DNA from: DASXMR01 sp036495525
GTDB lineage: Bacteria > Actinomycetota > Actinomycetes > Streptosporangiales > Streptosporangiaceae
Direction: 5' to 3'
DNA length: 64,000 bases
NCBI GenBank assembly: GCA_036495525.1
Contig: DASXMR010000016.1
Coordinates: 1 to 64,000 of the forward strand
Shown here: positions 8,981 to 16,810 of the stretch, piece by piece
Layout of the letters: each line of letters begins with the position of its first letter
How positions within the stretch are numbered: position 1 is the first letter of the stretch
Position numbers and translations under genes: made by a program
Notes under the pieces: model-generated
What the model saw: the letters and a program-made list of their open reading frames with translations, nothing else
What the model was told of the DNA's origin: nothing
Databases searched by the model: none

Positions 8981-10144
8981 CTAGTTGCTGATCTTGCTGG
9001 ACGGCCTGCGCCACTCGATCGTCGGGATCAGCGCCTCTGGCCTGGCCCGGTGCGCGTACCGCTTGGTGATCTGGAACAGCGAGTCGATCAGCGTGTCGGA
9101 CAGCAGGTGCGGGTCGAGCCCGAGTTCCATGAGCCCGTGGTGCACCACGTTGTAGTGGTGGTTCTCCAGCTCGACCCGCGGGTTCTCCAGGTGCTCGATC
9201 CGTACCTTGTCAGGGCTCACCTGGGCGATCGTCTCGGCGATCTGGGTGATCGACAGTGACTCGGTCATCTGGTTGAACACCCGGAACTCGCCCCGGTCTG
9301 CCGGGTTCTCGCAGGCCAGCTGCAGGCAGCGGACGGTGTCCCGGATCTCGATCAGCCCGCGCGTCTGGCTGCCGTTGCCGTAGACGGTCAGCGGCTGGCC
9401 GAGCACTGACTGGATGACGAAGCGGTTCAGCACGGTACCGAACACGGCGTCGTAGTCGAACCTGGTCGCCAGCCGGTCGTCCCTGGCGGTCTCCGGCGTC
9501 TGCTGGCCGTAGACGACGCCCTGGTTGAGGTCGGTCGCCCGCAGGCCCCAGATCCGGCACGCGAACTCGATGTTGTGGCTGTCGTGCACCTTCGACAGGT
9601 GGTAGAACGAGCCCGGCCGCTTGGGGAACAGCACCCGGTCCTTGCGGCCCTTGTGCTCCAGCTCGAGCCAGCCTTCCTCGATGTCGATGTTCGGCGTGCC
9701 GTACTCGCCCATGGTGCCGAGCTTCACCAGGTGAATCTCCGGATCGATCTCGGCGATCGCGTACAGCAGGTTCAGGTTGCCGACCACGTTGTTGACCTGC
9801 GTGTACACGGCGTGCTTGCGGTCGACCATCGAGTAGGGAGCGGCCCGCTGCTCAGCGAAGTGGATGACCGCGTCCGGCGCGAAATCACGGACGATGTGAT
9901 AGGTGAAGTCCGCGTCGCACAGGTCGCCGACGTAGCAGTCGATCTGCTGCCCGGTCAGCTCGTGCCAGACCCGGACCCTGGTCTGCAGTGACTCGATGGG
10001 CACCAGGCTCTCGACGCCCATCTCAAAGTCGTACTGCCGCCGGACGAAGTTATCGGCGACTCCTACCTGATGCCCGACTTCGGACAGATGCAGTGCTGTC
10101 GGCCAGCCGAGGTAGCCGTCACCGCCCAGGACCAGGATTCTCAT
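8981..10144 (-). CDS. UDP-sulfoquinovose synthase-like NAD-dependent SDR enzyme (SQD1/Agl3 family)
   Basis: A 387-residue extended short-chain dehydrogenase. The NAD-binding start is LVLGGDGYLGWPTALHLSEV, where the DGYLGWPT form is specific to the SQD1 group. Further family marks are NFVRRQYDFEMG, the YSMVDRK segment and KLGTMGEYGTPNIDI. The catalytic Thr144, Tyr181 and Lys185 (YHLSK) fall at almost the positions known for plant SQD1 (145/182/186). SQD1 makes UDP-sulfoquinovose from UDP-glucose and sulfite, the head-group donor for sulfolipid or sulfated glycans. GGAG precedes the ATG. No sqdX-type glycosyltransferase adjoins it directly, but a GtrA-like protein and a GT2 enzyme lie just beyond. 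A related 4-epimerase activity cannot be excluded. Confidence 0.82.
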   Translation of the reverse strand: MRILVLGGDGYLGWPTALHLSEVGHQVGVADNFVRRQYDFEMGVESLVPIESLQTRVRVWHELTGQQIDCYVGDLCDADFTYHIVRDFAPDAVIHFAEQRAAPYSMVDRKHAVYTQVNNVVGNLNLLYAIAEIDPEIHLVKLGTMGEYGTPNIDIEEGWLELEHKGRKDRVLFPKRPGSFYHLSKVHDSHNIEFACRIWGLRATDLNQGVVYGQQTPETARDDRLATRFDYDAVFGTVLNRFVIQSVLGQPLTVYGNGSQTRGLIEIRDTVRCLQLACENPADRGEFRVFNQMTESLSITQIAETIAQVSPDKVRIEHLENPRVELENHHYNVVHHGLMELGLDPHLLSDTLIDSLFQITKRYAHRARPEALIPTIEWRRPSSKISN

Positions 10145-10484
10145 CGCTGCGCTCCGATCTCCATGACCGCGAGATTACCTATCTTTCCGGTAGGCTTGTT
10201 AGCCTAATGCCGGGATGACCGGCGCGTTGCCGACATGTTGCCTTCCCGTTGTCCGCTTCCCCCGGACCGGGCATGGCGCCTTCAGTTAGCTCCCCATTCA
10301 ACCGGCTACGCTCATGGTGAGCGAGTACAGTCGCCGCGACCGGGTACGGACATCCAGTGGTGCCGCCGGTTGAGAATGCGGCCAATGTGGACGATGTGGC
10401 AGAGATGCCGCCGGCTACGGGGCGTGTTCCCGTACTGTATACGTGTCGTGCTGACCCCAAGGCACTCGTCAACCTAGGACACCG
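10145..10484. other. Divergent intergenic region (SQD1-like / GtrA-like)
   Basis: This 340-bp gene-free stretch separates two divergent genes and must hold both promoters. The part next to the SQD1-like start is locally AT-richer and carries a five-base inverted repeat, TAGGC-TTGTTA-GCCTA (10190-10205). I see no convincing paired -35/-10 sequences and no RNA element. Confidence 0.4.
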
Positions 10485-11096
10485 ATGACTCTGGCTCCGC
10501 CGAAGTTCGCCTACTCCGCGTGGCGGATGCTCCCGCTGTCCATGCGCAGGAAGCTCCGCAGCACGCCGGCGAAGCGGCTGTTCAGGTTCGCCCCGGCAGC
10601 GGTCCTGGCGTTGTGTGCCAGCCAGTTCACCTTCCTCGTCTTCAGCGCGCTCAACATGACCGCTGGCATCACCGGCGCGGCAGGCTGGTTCGCCGGCGCG
10701 GCGGTCAGCTACATCGTCAGCCGGTGGGCCTGGGAGCGCAAGGGCCGGCCCAGCCTGCTCAAGGAGACGCTGCCGTTCTGGGGCGTGTCCATCTGCGTCG
10801 GCGTCGTGCTGACCCTGGCCAGCAAGCTCGGCAACCACGAGGCCACCGCACTCGGCCTGCACGGGGTCGAGAACCAGGCGTTCAAGCAGCTGTTCTTCCT
10901 GGGTGCCAACTGCATCACGTTCGCCACCCGGTTCCTGATCTTCCACTACGTGCTGTTCACCGACCGCTCGCTGCGGGTGCAGCCGGCCGTGAACGGCAGC
11001 GGGATGGGCGACACTGAGGGCGACCCGCACTCGCTCGCCTTCGCCCGGCCTCCGGCGCAGGTCCGCGGGCCAGCTCACCACAGCCACCGCCGCTAG
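10485..11096 (+). CDS. GtrA-like family membrane protein
   Basis: A 203-residue protein with four hydrophobic segments in the GtrA arrangement: RFAPAAVLALCASQFTFLVF (about 35-54), a short GITGAAGWFAGAAVSYIVSR segment, a third near LPFWGVSICVGVVLTL, and a fourth around FFLGANCITFATRFLIFHYV. The 'SRxWAWER' and 'TRFLIFHYVLF' ends match GtrA/DPMS-flippase proteins, which move polyprenyl-phosphate-linked sugars across the membrane. An AGGA sits before the ATG. Its neighbours (GT2 enzyme, sugar epimerases) support a role in exporting lipid-linked sugar, as inference. The last 35 residues are hydrophilic and not conserved in type. Confidence 0.8.
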   Translation: MTLAPPKFAYSAWRMLPLSMRRKLRSTPAKRLFRFAPAAVLALCASQFTFLVFSALNMTAGITGAAGWFAGAAVSYIVSRWAWERKGRPSLLKETLPFWGVSICVGVVLTLASKLGNHEATALGLHGVENQAFKQLFFLGANCITFATRFLIFHYVLFTDRSLRVQPAVNGSGMGDTEGDPHSLAFARPPAQVRGPAHHSHRR

Positions 11097-11325
11097 CGGC
11101 TGGCGCCTCCGCCTCTCCCTGGCTGCCAGGCTGCTCAGGTTGCGGCCGCGCACGTTCCGCTGGCCAGGCTTCAGCCGGGAACTGGCGTCAGCACGCGCGA
11201 CGAGGCGCGCGCTAGCGCTGCCGTAACTTGTTATCCGCTGGCCCGAGCTGCCAGCCCCGCTGTGAGAGCTACAAGCCCCGCTAGGCCCGGTGGGAGCTGT
11301 AAGCCCGGCCCGGGAGCGCGGGCTG

Positions 11326-12237
11326 CTAGCGCGGGTCGGACTTGTCGGCCGGGGACGCGGCGGGCGCCGCCGACGAGGCTGACCGGGAAGGCGGGCCGGG
11401 CTGCCGCGCGCCAGCAGGCGGCGAGCCAGCTGCCGGGCCACGGGTCCGGCTGCGGCGGCGCCGCTCCCGCAACCAGGTACCGCCCACGACACCGGTGAAC
11501 TTCAGGGCGTAGAAGACGTTGTTGCCCTTCTTGCTCTTGCCGACCTGCCGGCGGTGGATCGTGGCCGGGCGCTCAGCGACCCGGTAACCGTGAGTAATCA
11601 CGCCGATCAGGAGCTCGGAGGCCTGGTACTGCGGCTGCTCCAGCGAGACCGCGCCGGTGACCTCGGCTCGCATGGCCCGCAGCCCGAACGTCGTATCGCT
11701 GATCCGCTGCCCGGTCAGCAGGCTGATCGCCAGCGCGAAGAAGCGCACTCCCATCCGGCGGACCGGGTCCCTGGTTTCCTCGCTGCCGAGCCGCCGGGAG
11801 CCGGTCACGAAATCGGCCTGGCCGGCCAGGATCGGCTCGAGCAGCCGCTCCATCTCGTCCGGGTTGTACTGGCCGTCGGCGTCGGTGGTGACGATGTAGG
11901 AGGCGCCGCCCTCGCGGGCCAGCCGGTAGCCGAGCCGCAGCGCGGCGCCCTGGCCGCGGTTGACCGGCACATCGCAGACCAGCGCGCCGGCCGTGGCCGC
12001 CTCCTTCACGGTGCCATCGACGGCGCCGTCGGAGACCACGATCGTCGCCGTGCGCTGGCCGCAGAGCACTTCCGGGAGAGCCTCGACCACCGGGCCGATC
12101 GCGCCTTCCTCGTTGTACGCGGCCATCACGATGGCCACCGGAGGCAGCGAGCTGGCCCTGGCTCCGTACTGGTCGGCGAAGGCTCGGATCGCCGCCGCGT
12201 CGACGAGCTCGTCCTGGGCACTGCGGGCCGCTGTCAC
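11326..12237 (-). CDS. GT2-family glycosyltransferase (polyprenyl-phosphate sugar transferase type)
   Basis: A 303-residue GT-A fold enzyme. The N-terminal donor site is VAIVMAAYNEEGAIGPVVEA (about residues 27-46), and the metal-binding DxD motif is TTDADGQYNPDE. The acceptor-side signature FVTGSRRLG and the later KFTGVVGGTWLR also fit the dolichyl/undecaprenyl-phosphate mannosyl- or glucosyltransferase group, although no C-terminal membrane pair is present. The frame is open upstream inside the next gene. I chose the GTG at 12237 because it overlaps the epimerase stop as GTGA. The C-terminal tail is Pro/Ala/Ser-rich. It likely loads a sugar onto a lipid carrier for the nearby GtrA-like protein. 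Confidence 0.85.
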   Translation of the reverse strand: MTAARSAQDELVDAAAIRAFADQYGARASSLPPVAIVMAAYNEEGAIGPVVEALPEVLCGQRTATIVVSDGAVDGTVKEAATAGALVCDVPVNRGQGAALRLGYRLAREGGASYIVTTDADGQYNPDEMERLLEPILAGQADFVTGSRRLGSEETRDPVRRMGVRFFALAISLLTGQRISDTTFGLRAMRAEVTGAVSLEQPQYQASELLIGVITHGYRVAERPATIHRRQVGKSKKGNNVFYALKFTGVVGGTWLRERRRRSRTRGPAAGSPPAGARQPGPPSRSASSAAPAASPADKSDPR

Positions 12238-13148
12238 TGCGCTGCTCCCGAAAACTCTGGCCAGACCGTGGCCAGGCCGGACTTGAGGTCGTGGGCCGGC
12301 CGGTAGCCGAGCGCCTGCGCTGCCGTGATGTCCACGATCACCGCGGGCATCTCGCCCGGCTTGGCTGGCACGTGCTCGGCCGGAATCGGGGCGCCGGTCA
12401 CGCTGCGCGCGGCGGCGATGATCTCGTTGACCGAGACCGACTCGCCGGCGCCCAGTATCAGCGGGCCGGTGAAGCCGGCGTGCCACGCCGCCCTGATGCC
12501 CGCCACGATGTCGTCGACGTGGACCAGATCGCGCACCTGGGTGCCGTCACCGTAAACCTGCACGCCGGTGCCGTCCCTGGCGGCCCGCATCAGCCGCGGC
12601 ACGAAGCTGTCCTTCTCCGCCATGCCGGGCCCGTAGACATTGGAGAACCGCAGCGCGCAGCCCGTCATCCCGTAACACGCGGCGTAGCTGCTGAGCAGCA
12701 TCTCGCCCGCGGCCTTGGTCGCGCCGTACGGGGTGAGCGGGCGCAGCGGCACCTGCTCGGTGATCGTCGCCCGGCCGACGTCACCGGTGACCGCGTTGGT
12801 CGAGGCGAGCACGAACGTGCTGACCTGCCGCTGGCGGGCGAACTCGAGCAGGCTGGCGGTGGCGCCCACGTTGGTCTGATAGGTGCCGGCCGGATCCGCG
12901 ATCGAGTCGAGCACCCTGGTCACCGCGGCGAGGTGCATGATCACGTCGGTGCCCGGGCGGACGGCGCGCTCAGCGACGGCCGGGTCGCGCAGGTCCCCGG
13001 TCACCGACTCCACGGCGGCGTCAGGAAAGGCACGCAGGTCGGCTACCGTCACCGTGGCGCCGGACTGCACCAGGCTGCGCACGAGCCGCCGCCCGATGAA
13101 GCCTGACCCGCCGGTCACGAGTACCCGCGAGCCGAGCTCATCCGCCAT
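12234..13148 (-). CDS. NAD-dependent epimerase/dehydratase (extended SDR)
   Basis: A 304-residue sugar-nucleotide epimerase/dehydratase-type SDR. The Rossmann motif is VLVTGGSGFIGRRLVRSL (about 8-25). The catalytic YxxxK is PYGATKAAGE, and the substrate-side motifs are RFSNVYGPG and VRDLVHVDDI. These are all hallmarks of GalE-like or dTDP-sugar-modifying enzymes. It is the first gene of a two-gene operon with the GT2 enzyme (GTGA overlap). The promoter side (13150-13200) is AT-rich. The exact sugar cannot be determined from sequence. Confidence 0.85.
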   Translation of the reverse strand: MADELGSRVLVTGGSGFIGRRLVRSLVQSGATVTVADLRAFPDAAVESVTGDLRDPAVAERAVRPGTDVIMHLAAVTRVLDSIADPAGTYQTNVGATASLLEFARQRQVSTFVLASTNAVTGDVGRATITEQVPLRPLTPYGATKAAGEMLLSSYAACYGMTGCALRFSNVYGPGMAEKDSFVPRLMRAARDGTGVQVYGDGTQVRDLVHVDDIVAGIRAAWHAGFTGPLILGAGESVSVNEIIAAARSVTGAPIPAEHVPAKPGEMPAVIVDITAAQALGYRPAHDLKSGLATVWPEFSGAAQ

Positions 13149-13657
13149 GGATGCTCCGTTCCGGATGATTGATCTGCTTACTCACTATTTATACCGACTT
13201 GGGCAATGCCGCTTCCGGCCTTAGCCGAACCTACTAGCCCTGTCTGCCGCCGGCCCCGCCGTCCCCGATACCCGCCACGGCGGATCTCGCGAGCATCTGC
13301 CACATCCCTGGACCCTCGCCGCCAGCGCCGCCGCCGGCCCCAGCGGGAACGCTGCCGGGCGCAGCCAGCAGCCGCTCTTCTCCTGGCCCGGATGCGCCCA
13401 GCTAGTGTACCGGCGGGCCAGAACGCGCCAGAACGCGCTGGCAGGTCATCCGGCCATGAGGCACGATATCGGCCGGCCGTCTCGCGGCCGGTCCCGCCCG
13501 GTCAGCCTGCCGCACCGTCGATCCAGCTCCGGCCCGGCCACGCTGATGGCTGACTTCCGCCGTTCGCGCTGTGCCATGCTGGGCGGCGGCCGGGCGACCG
13601 GCCCGAGTGCGGAGGGGGCAGGCAGATGCCGGCGCGTCAGGCGGCGTGGAGGCCAGG
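13149..13657. other. Intergenic region without a gene
   Basis: About 510 bp between divergent genes. A short AT-rich patch (13175-13200, with TATAAAT on the minus strand) probably belongs to the epimerase promoter. The rest is GC-rich. Its open frames have Arg/Pro/Ser-skewed compositions with no family resemblance, so I see no gene there. Confidence 0.4.
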
Positions 13658-14323
13658 GTGAGCGGTACTGCTGCCGCTGACCAGGCTGAGCAGGAGTCGT
13701 ACGAGATCCTGCGCTCCCGGATCGACCTGACCAGGCTGCCGAGGTTCAGCCGGGACGTCACCGAGCGGGTGATCTACGCGAGCGGTGACTTTGACTACGC
13801 CACCGACCTGGTATGCAACGAGGAGGTCCTCGAGCGCGCGGTCGAGTGCCTGGCGGCCGGCGCTCCGGTGGTAGCCGACGCCGCGATGGTGGCCGACGGG
13901 ATCAGCGGCTGCCAGGTGCTTTGCAAGTCCGCCGACTCGCTGACCACCCGGCTGGCCAGGACCGCCGCCATCAGCAGGCCGGCCGCGGCCGTCCGGCTGG
14001 CGTTCGGAGAGGCGGGGCCCGGAGCGGTCTGGATTGTGGGCTGCGCCGCCTCGGCACTGCGGGAGCTCCTCAGCCGCGGCGTGCAGCCAGCGTTCGTCAT
14101 CGGCATGCCGGCCGGCCTGGTCGGGGCTGCCGCCGCTAAGGACGCGCTGCGCGTGAGCGGCCTGCCGTCGCTGAGCAATGTCTCGGAGAAAGGCGGGGCC
14201 GTCGTCGCTGCCGCGGCCTTCAACGCGCTGCTGCGGTCGGCCCTGGCCGTGCCAGAATCGGCGGCCGGCTGGGGAGACACGCCGCCGCCCGGCGCCGGCG
14301 ATGACGCCGTGACCGGCACCTGA
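13658..14323 (+). CDS. Precorrin-8X methylmutase (CobH/CbiC)-like protein, catalytic His replaced by Tyr
   Basis: A 221-residue member of the CobH/CbiC family, which normally moves a methyl group from C11 to C12 to give (cobalt-)precorrin/hydrogenobyrinate. The family pattern is complete: SRDVTERVIYASGDFDYATD (about 31-50), VVADAAMVADGISG, then PAFVIGMPAGLVGAAAAKDA and a Gly/Ala-rich end, KGGAVVAAAAFNALLR. The residue normally His in 'ER-x-IHA' is Tyr40 here (TAC at 13775-13777). GGAGG at 13648-13652 supports the GTG at 13658 over the upstream open frame. No other corrin-synthesis genes adjoin it. It could be a variant mutase, a tetrapyrrole-binding protein or a decayed enzyme. Confidence 0.8.
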   Translation: MSGTAAADQAEQESYEILRSRIDLTRLPRFSRDVTERVIYASGDFDYATDLVCNEEVLERAVECLAAGAPVVADAAMVADGISGCQVLCKSADSLTTRLARTAAISRPAAAVRLAFGEAGPGAVWIVGCAASALRELLSRGVQPAFVIGMPAGLVGAAAAKDALRVSGLPSLSNVSEKGGAVVAAAAFNALLRSALAVPESAAGWGDTPPPGAGDDAVTGT

Positions 14324-14671
14324 GCCGAGTTTGAGCCCGGTGCACTGGCCGGTGCCTCCGGCGTCGTCCGGAGCGCGGCCGGGCGCGTCTGCCAGAGCTG
14401 TGCGAGCCGCTTACCCGCGCAGCCGGGGCGGTGTCGATTGCCCACTGATGGCCTGTTACGGACCGGTAATCTGCGTGTAGCGCGCACATTTCGCGCAAGA
14501 CTGGATACCTGTGACCGCGAGGCTGGATACTAGCGCCCTCAGCGGCTGGCGGCCGCGCTGGCGCCTTTTGCCAGCGGCGAGTAACGATATGGCAAGAAGA
14601 CAGGGTAATCAGCAGGTAGAAGCAGGTGCCGCTGGACAGGGCACCGGGCCGAGGGCAGGAGGCCCGCGGGC
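14324..14671. other. Intergenic region upstream of dynamin-like operon
   Basis: About 350 bp holding the presumed promoter of the GTPase operon. A less GC-rich part (14450-14630) repeats CTGGATAC twice (around 14501 and 14523). I could not assign a confident -35/-10 pair, RNA element or open frame. Confidence 0.35.
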
Positions 14672-16810
14672 ATGATAGAAGGACCGGGCGTGACCGCGGC
14701 ACCGTCGCCCCACTGGGGCAGCGGTACCGGCGCCTCGCCACCCCCTGCCCTTGCTCCAGTCCCGGTAGCCCCATCCATGTCAGCAGCCGGATCAGCTTCG
14801 GACACCACAGGCTCGTCAGTGCCGCCCATCACCAGGGGCTCGGCTCCGGTGCCCGGCACGCAGCACGCCGCCGGGCCTGCCGAGTCGCCAGGGCCGTCGT
14901 CACCAGGGCCGGCGCTGCCCGGGCCGGCGCTGCCCGGCTCGGCGCAGCCCGCCGGGCCTGCCCAGCCGGCCGGCCAGGGCCGGCCCCCCGCATCCGTGCG
15001 GCCTGCTGAGCCTGTGCAGCCTGCCGAGTCCACGGGGCCCGGCCAGCCTGCCGAGCCGGGCCAGCCGCTGGAGGTCGAGCCGTACGTCCGGGTCGACGCC
15101 CGCCGCCTGGAGTCGGCGCTGATGGCGCTGCGGCACGCCGTTGTCTCGGTGCCGCTGGCGCTGGAAGCGCCTGGTGCGCCGCAGGCCAGGGCAGAGCGCC
15201 GCAAGGTGCTCAGCCAGATCGACGACTACCTGCTGCCGCGGCTGCGCAACTCCGGCGCGCCGATCCTGGTCGCGCTGGTCGGGTCGACCGGCGCCGGGAA
15301 GTCGACCCTGGTCAACAGCATCGTCGGCCGGCAGGTCAGCGCGACGGGCATCCGCCGTCCGACGACCAACAGCCCGGTTCTGGCCTGTCACCCCGATGAC
15401 GTCGGCTGGTTCGCCGAGAACGTGTTCCTTCCCACGCTGCCCAGGGTCAGGCAGCAGGGCCTGGCCATGCCAGGCCGGGACGGGCTGCTCGTTCTCGCGG
15501 CCAGCGAGGGCATGCCGCGCGGCGTCGCGCTGCTTGACACTCCCGACATCGACTCCGTCGTGCAGGCGCACCGCGCGTTTGCGCACCAGTTCCTCGACGC
15601 ATCTGACCTGTGGCTGTTCATGACCACGGCGCGCCGGTACGCCGACGCCGCGGTGTGGGAGATGCTGCAGGACGCACGGGACCGGGGCGCCGCGCTCAGC
15701 ATCGTGCTGTCCAGGGTGCCGCCGGCCTCGGCGCCGCAGCTGCTCGCGCACTTCGACGCCATGCTGGACGCTAACGGGCTGCACGATATCCAGCGCTTTG
15801 TCATCGCCGAGACCGTCATCAAGGACGCCCGGCTGCCCGCCGATGTCGCCGGGCCGGTGCGGGAGTGGCTGGAGGACACCGCGCAGCGCGACGACCGGCG
15901 CGTCGCGGTGCTGACCCAGACCATGGCCGGCGTGCTCGACACCTTCCGGGAGCGGGTGCCGCTGCTCGCCGACGAGATCCGGGCGCAGCGCACGGTGCGG
16001 GCGCAGCTGCGCGGGGAGATCTCCGAGGCGTACCAGGCCGCGCTGGCAGACCTGGAGAAGGCGACTGGCAACGGCTCGCTGGTCTCCGGCGAGGTGCTTG
16101 CCCGCTGGCAGGAGTTCGCCGGGACTGGCGACCTGCTCCGCACGCTGCAGGTCCGCCGCTCTCGCGGAGTGAGCCGGGCCAGGAAGAAGACGACGCCCGA
16201 GCGGGCGGTGGCCCTGCAGGCCGCCGTGCAGTCAGTGCTCGAGTCGCTGGTCACCTCGCTCGCCGACCGGGCGGCGGAGGAAGCCGTCAGCAGCTGGCAG
16301 CGCGAGACGCCGGGTTCCGCGCTGCTGCGGGGGCAGGCCGGAACGCGCGGCCGGTCTGCGGCTGGGCCGGCCGCGGATCTGGCCAGGTCCTCCGGTGAGT
16401 TGAGCAGGCGCGCGGCCGCGCTGGTCAGCGCCTGGCTGGAGCATGTCCGGCACCTCGTGCAGGCCGAGAACGTGACTCGTCGCTCGATCGCCAGGGTGGT
16501 CACCTTCGACGAGGAGCCGCTCGCCCTCGTCGTCACCATTGGCGTGCTTGGCTATGGCGCTCCGGCCGAGTCCGGGCCAGCGGACGACGCGAGCACGGCC
16601 CCGCAGCGCCTGCTCGCCTCGCTCTTCGGCGCCGGGGCGCTGCGCGACATCGGCAGCCGGGCACGCACCGACCTGCGCAGCCGGGTCAGTGCCCTGTTCG
16701 ACGGCGAGATCGCCAGGTTCACCGCCGTCATCGACGCGGCTGGCGTGCCGGACGAGACAGCGGCGATCGAGCTGCATCAGGCGGGCTACCTGGTCGAGGC
16801 GGCACGGTGA
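14672..16810 (+). CDS. Dynamin-like large GTPase (DynA-type, first of pair)
   Basis: A 712-residue protein. An acidic, Pro/Ala/Gly-rich N-terminal tail (about 1-135) precedes a GTPase domain with G1 GSTGAGKST (about 203-211), a Thr switch I in RRPTTNSP, and G3 LLDTPDID (about 288). A long helical region with Arg/Glu-rich heptads follows, as in bacterial dynamin-like proteins. These bind membranes and remodel them; in Streptomyces a DynA/DynB pair stabilises sporulation septa. Equating this pair with DynA/DynB is inference from architecture and pairing. AGGAGG at 14657-14662 supports the ATG. It overlaps the second GTPase by GTGA, so the two are co-translated. Confidence 0.78.
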   Translation: MIEGPGVTAAPSPHWGSGTGASPPPALAPVPVAPSMSAAGSASDTTGSSVPPITRGSAPVPGTQHAAGPAESPGPSSPGPALPGPALPGSAQPAGPAQPAGQGRPPASVRPAEPVQPAESTGPGQPAEPGQPLEVEPYVRVDARRLESALMALRHAVVSVPLALEAPGAPQARAERRKVLSQIDDYLLPRLRNSGAPILVALVGSTGAGKSTLVNSIVGRQVSATGIRRPTTNSPVLACHPDDVGWFAENVFLPTLPRVRQQGLAMPGRDGLLVLAASEGMPRGVALLDTPDIDSVVQAHRAFAHQFLDASDLWLFMTTARRYADAAVWEMLQDARDRGAALSIVLSRVPPASAPQLLAHFDAMLDANGLHDIQRFVIAETVIKDARLPADVAGPVREWLEDTAQRDDRRVAVLTQTMAGVLDTFRERVPLLADEIRAQRTVRAQLRGEISEAYQAALADLEKATGNGSLVSGEVLARWQEFAGTGDLLRTLQVRRSRGVSRARKKTTPERAVALQAAVQSVLESLVTSLADRAAEEAVSSWQRETPGSALLRGQAGTRGRSAAGPAADLARSSGELSRRAAALVSAWLEHVRHLVQAENVTRRSIARVVTFDEEPLALVVTIGVLGYGAPAESGPADDASTAPQRLLASLFGAGALRDIGSRARTDLRSRVSALFDGEIARFTAVIDAAGVPDETAAIELHQAGYLVEAAR
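14905..14980 (+). repeat. Pro/Gly-rich tandem coding repeats in DynA-like N-tail
   Basis: Repeats of a 15-bp unit encoding PALPG, drifting into QPAGP/AQPAG units, form part of a low-complexity Pro-rich tail of about 100 residues. Such tails are likely disordered. Confidence 0.6.

Noticed and set aside
10184..10206. Possible IdeR/DmdR iron box between the SQD1-like and GtrA-like genes
   Set aside because: Only about half of the 19 consensus positions match by hand; the inverted repeat is only five bases.
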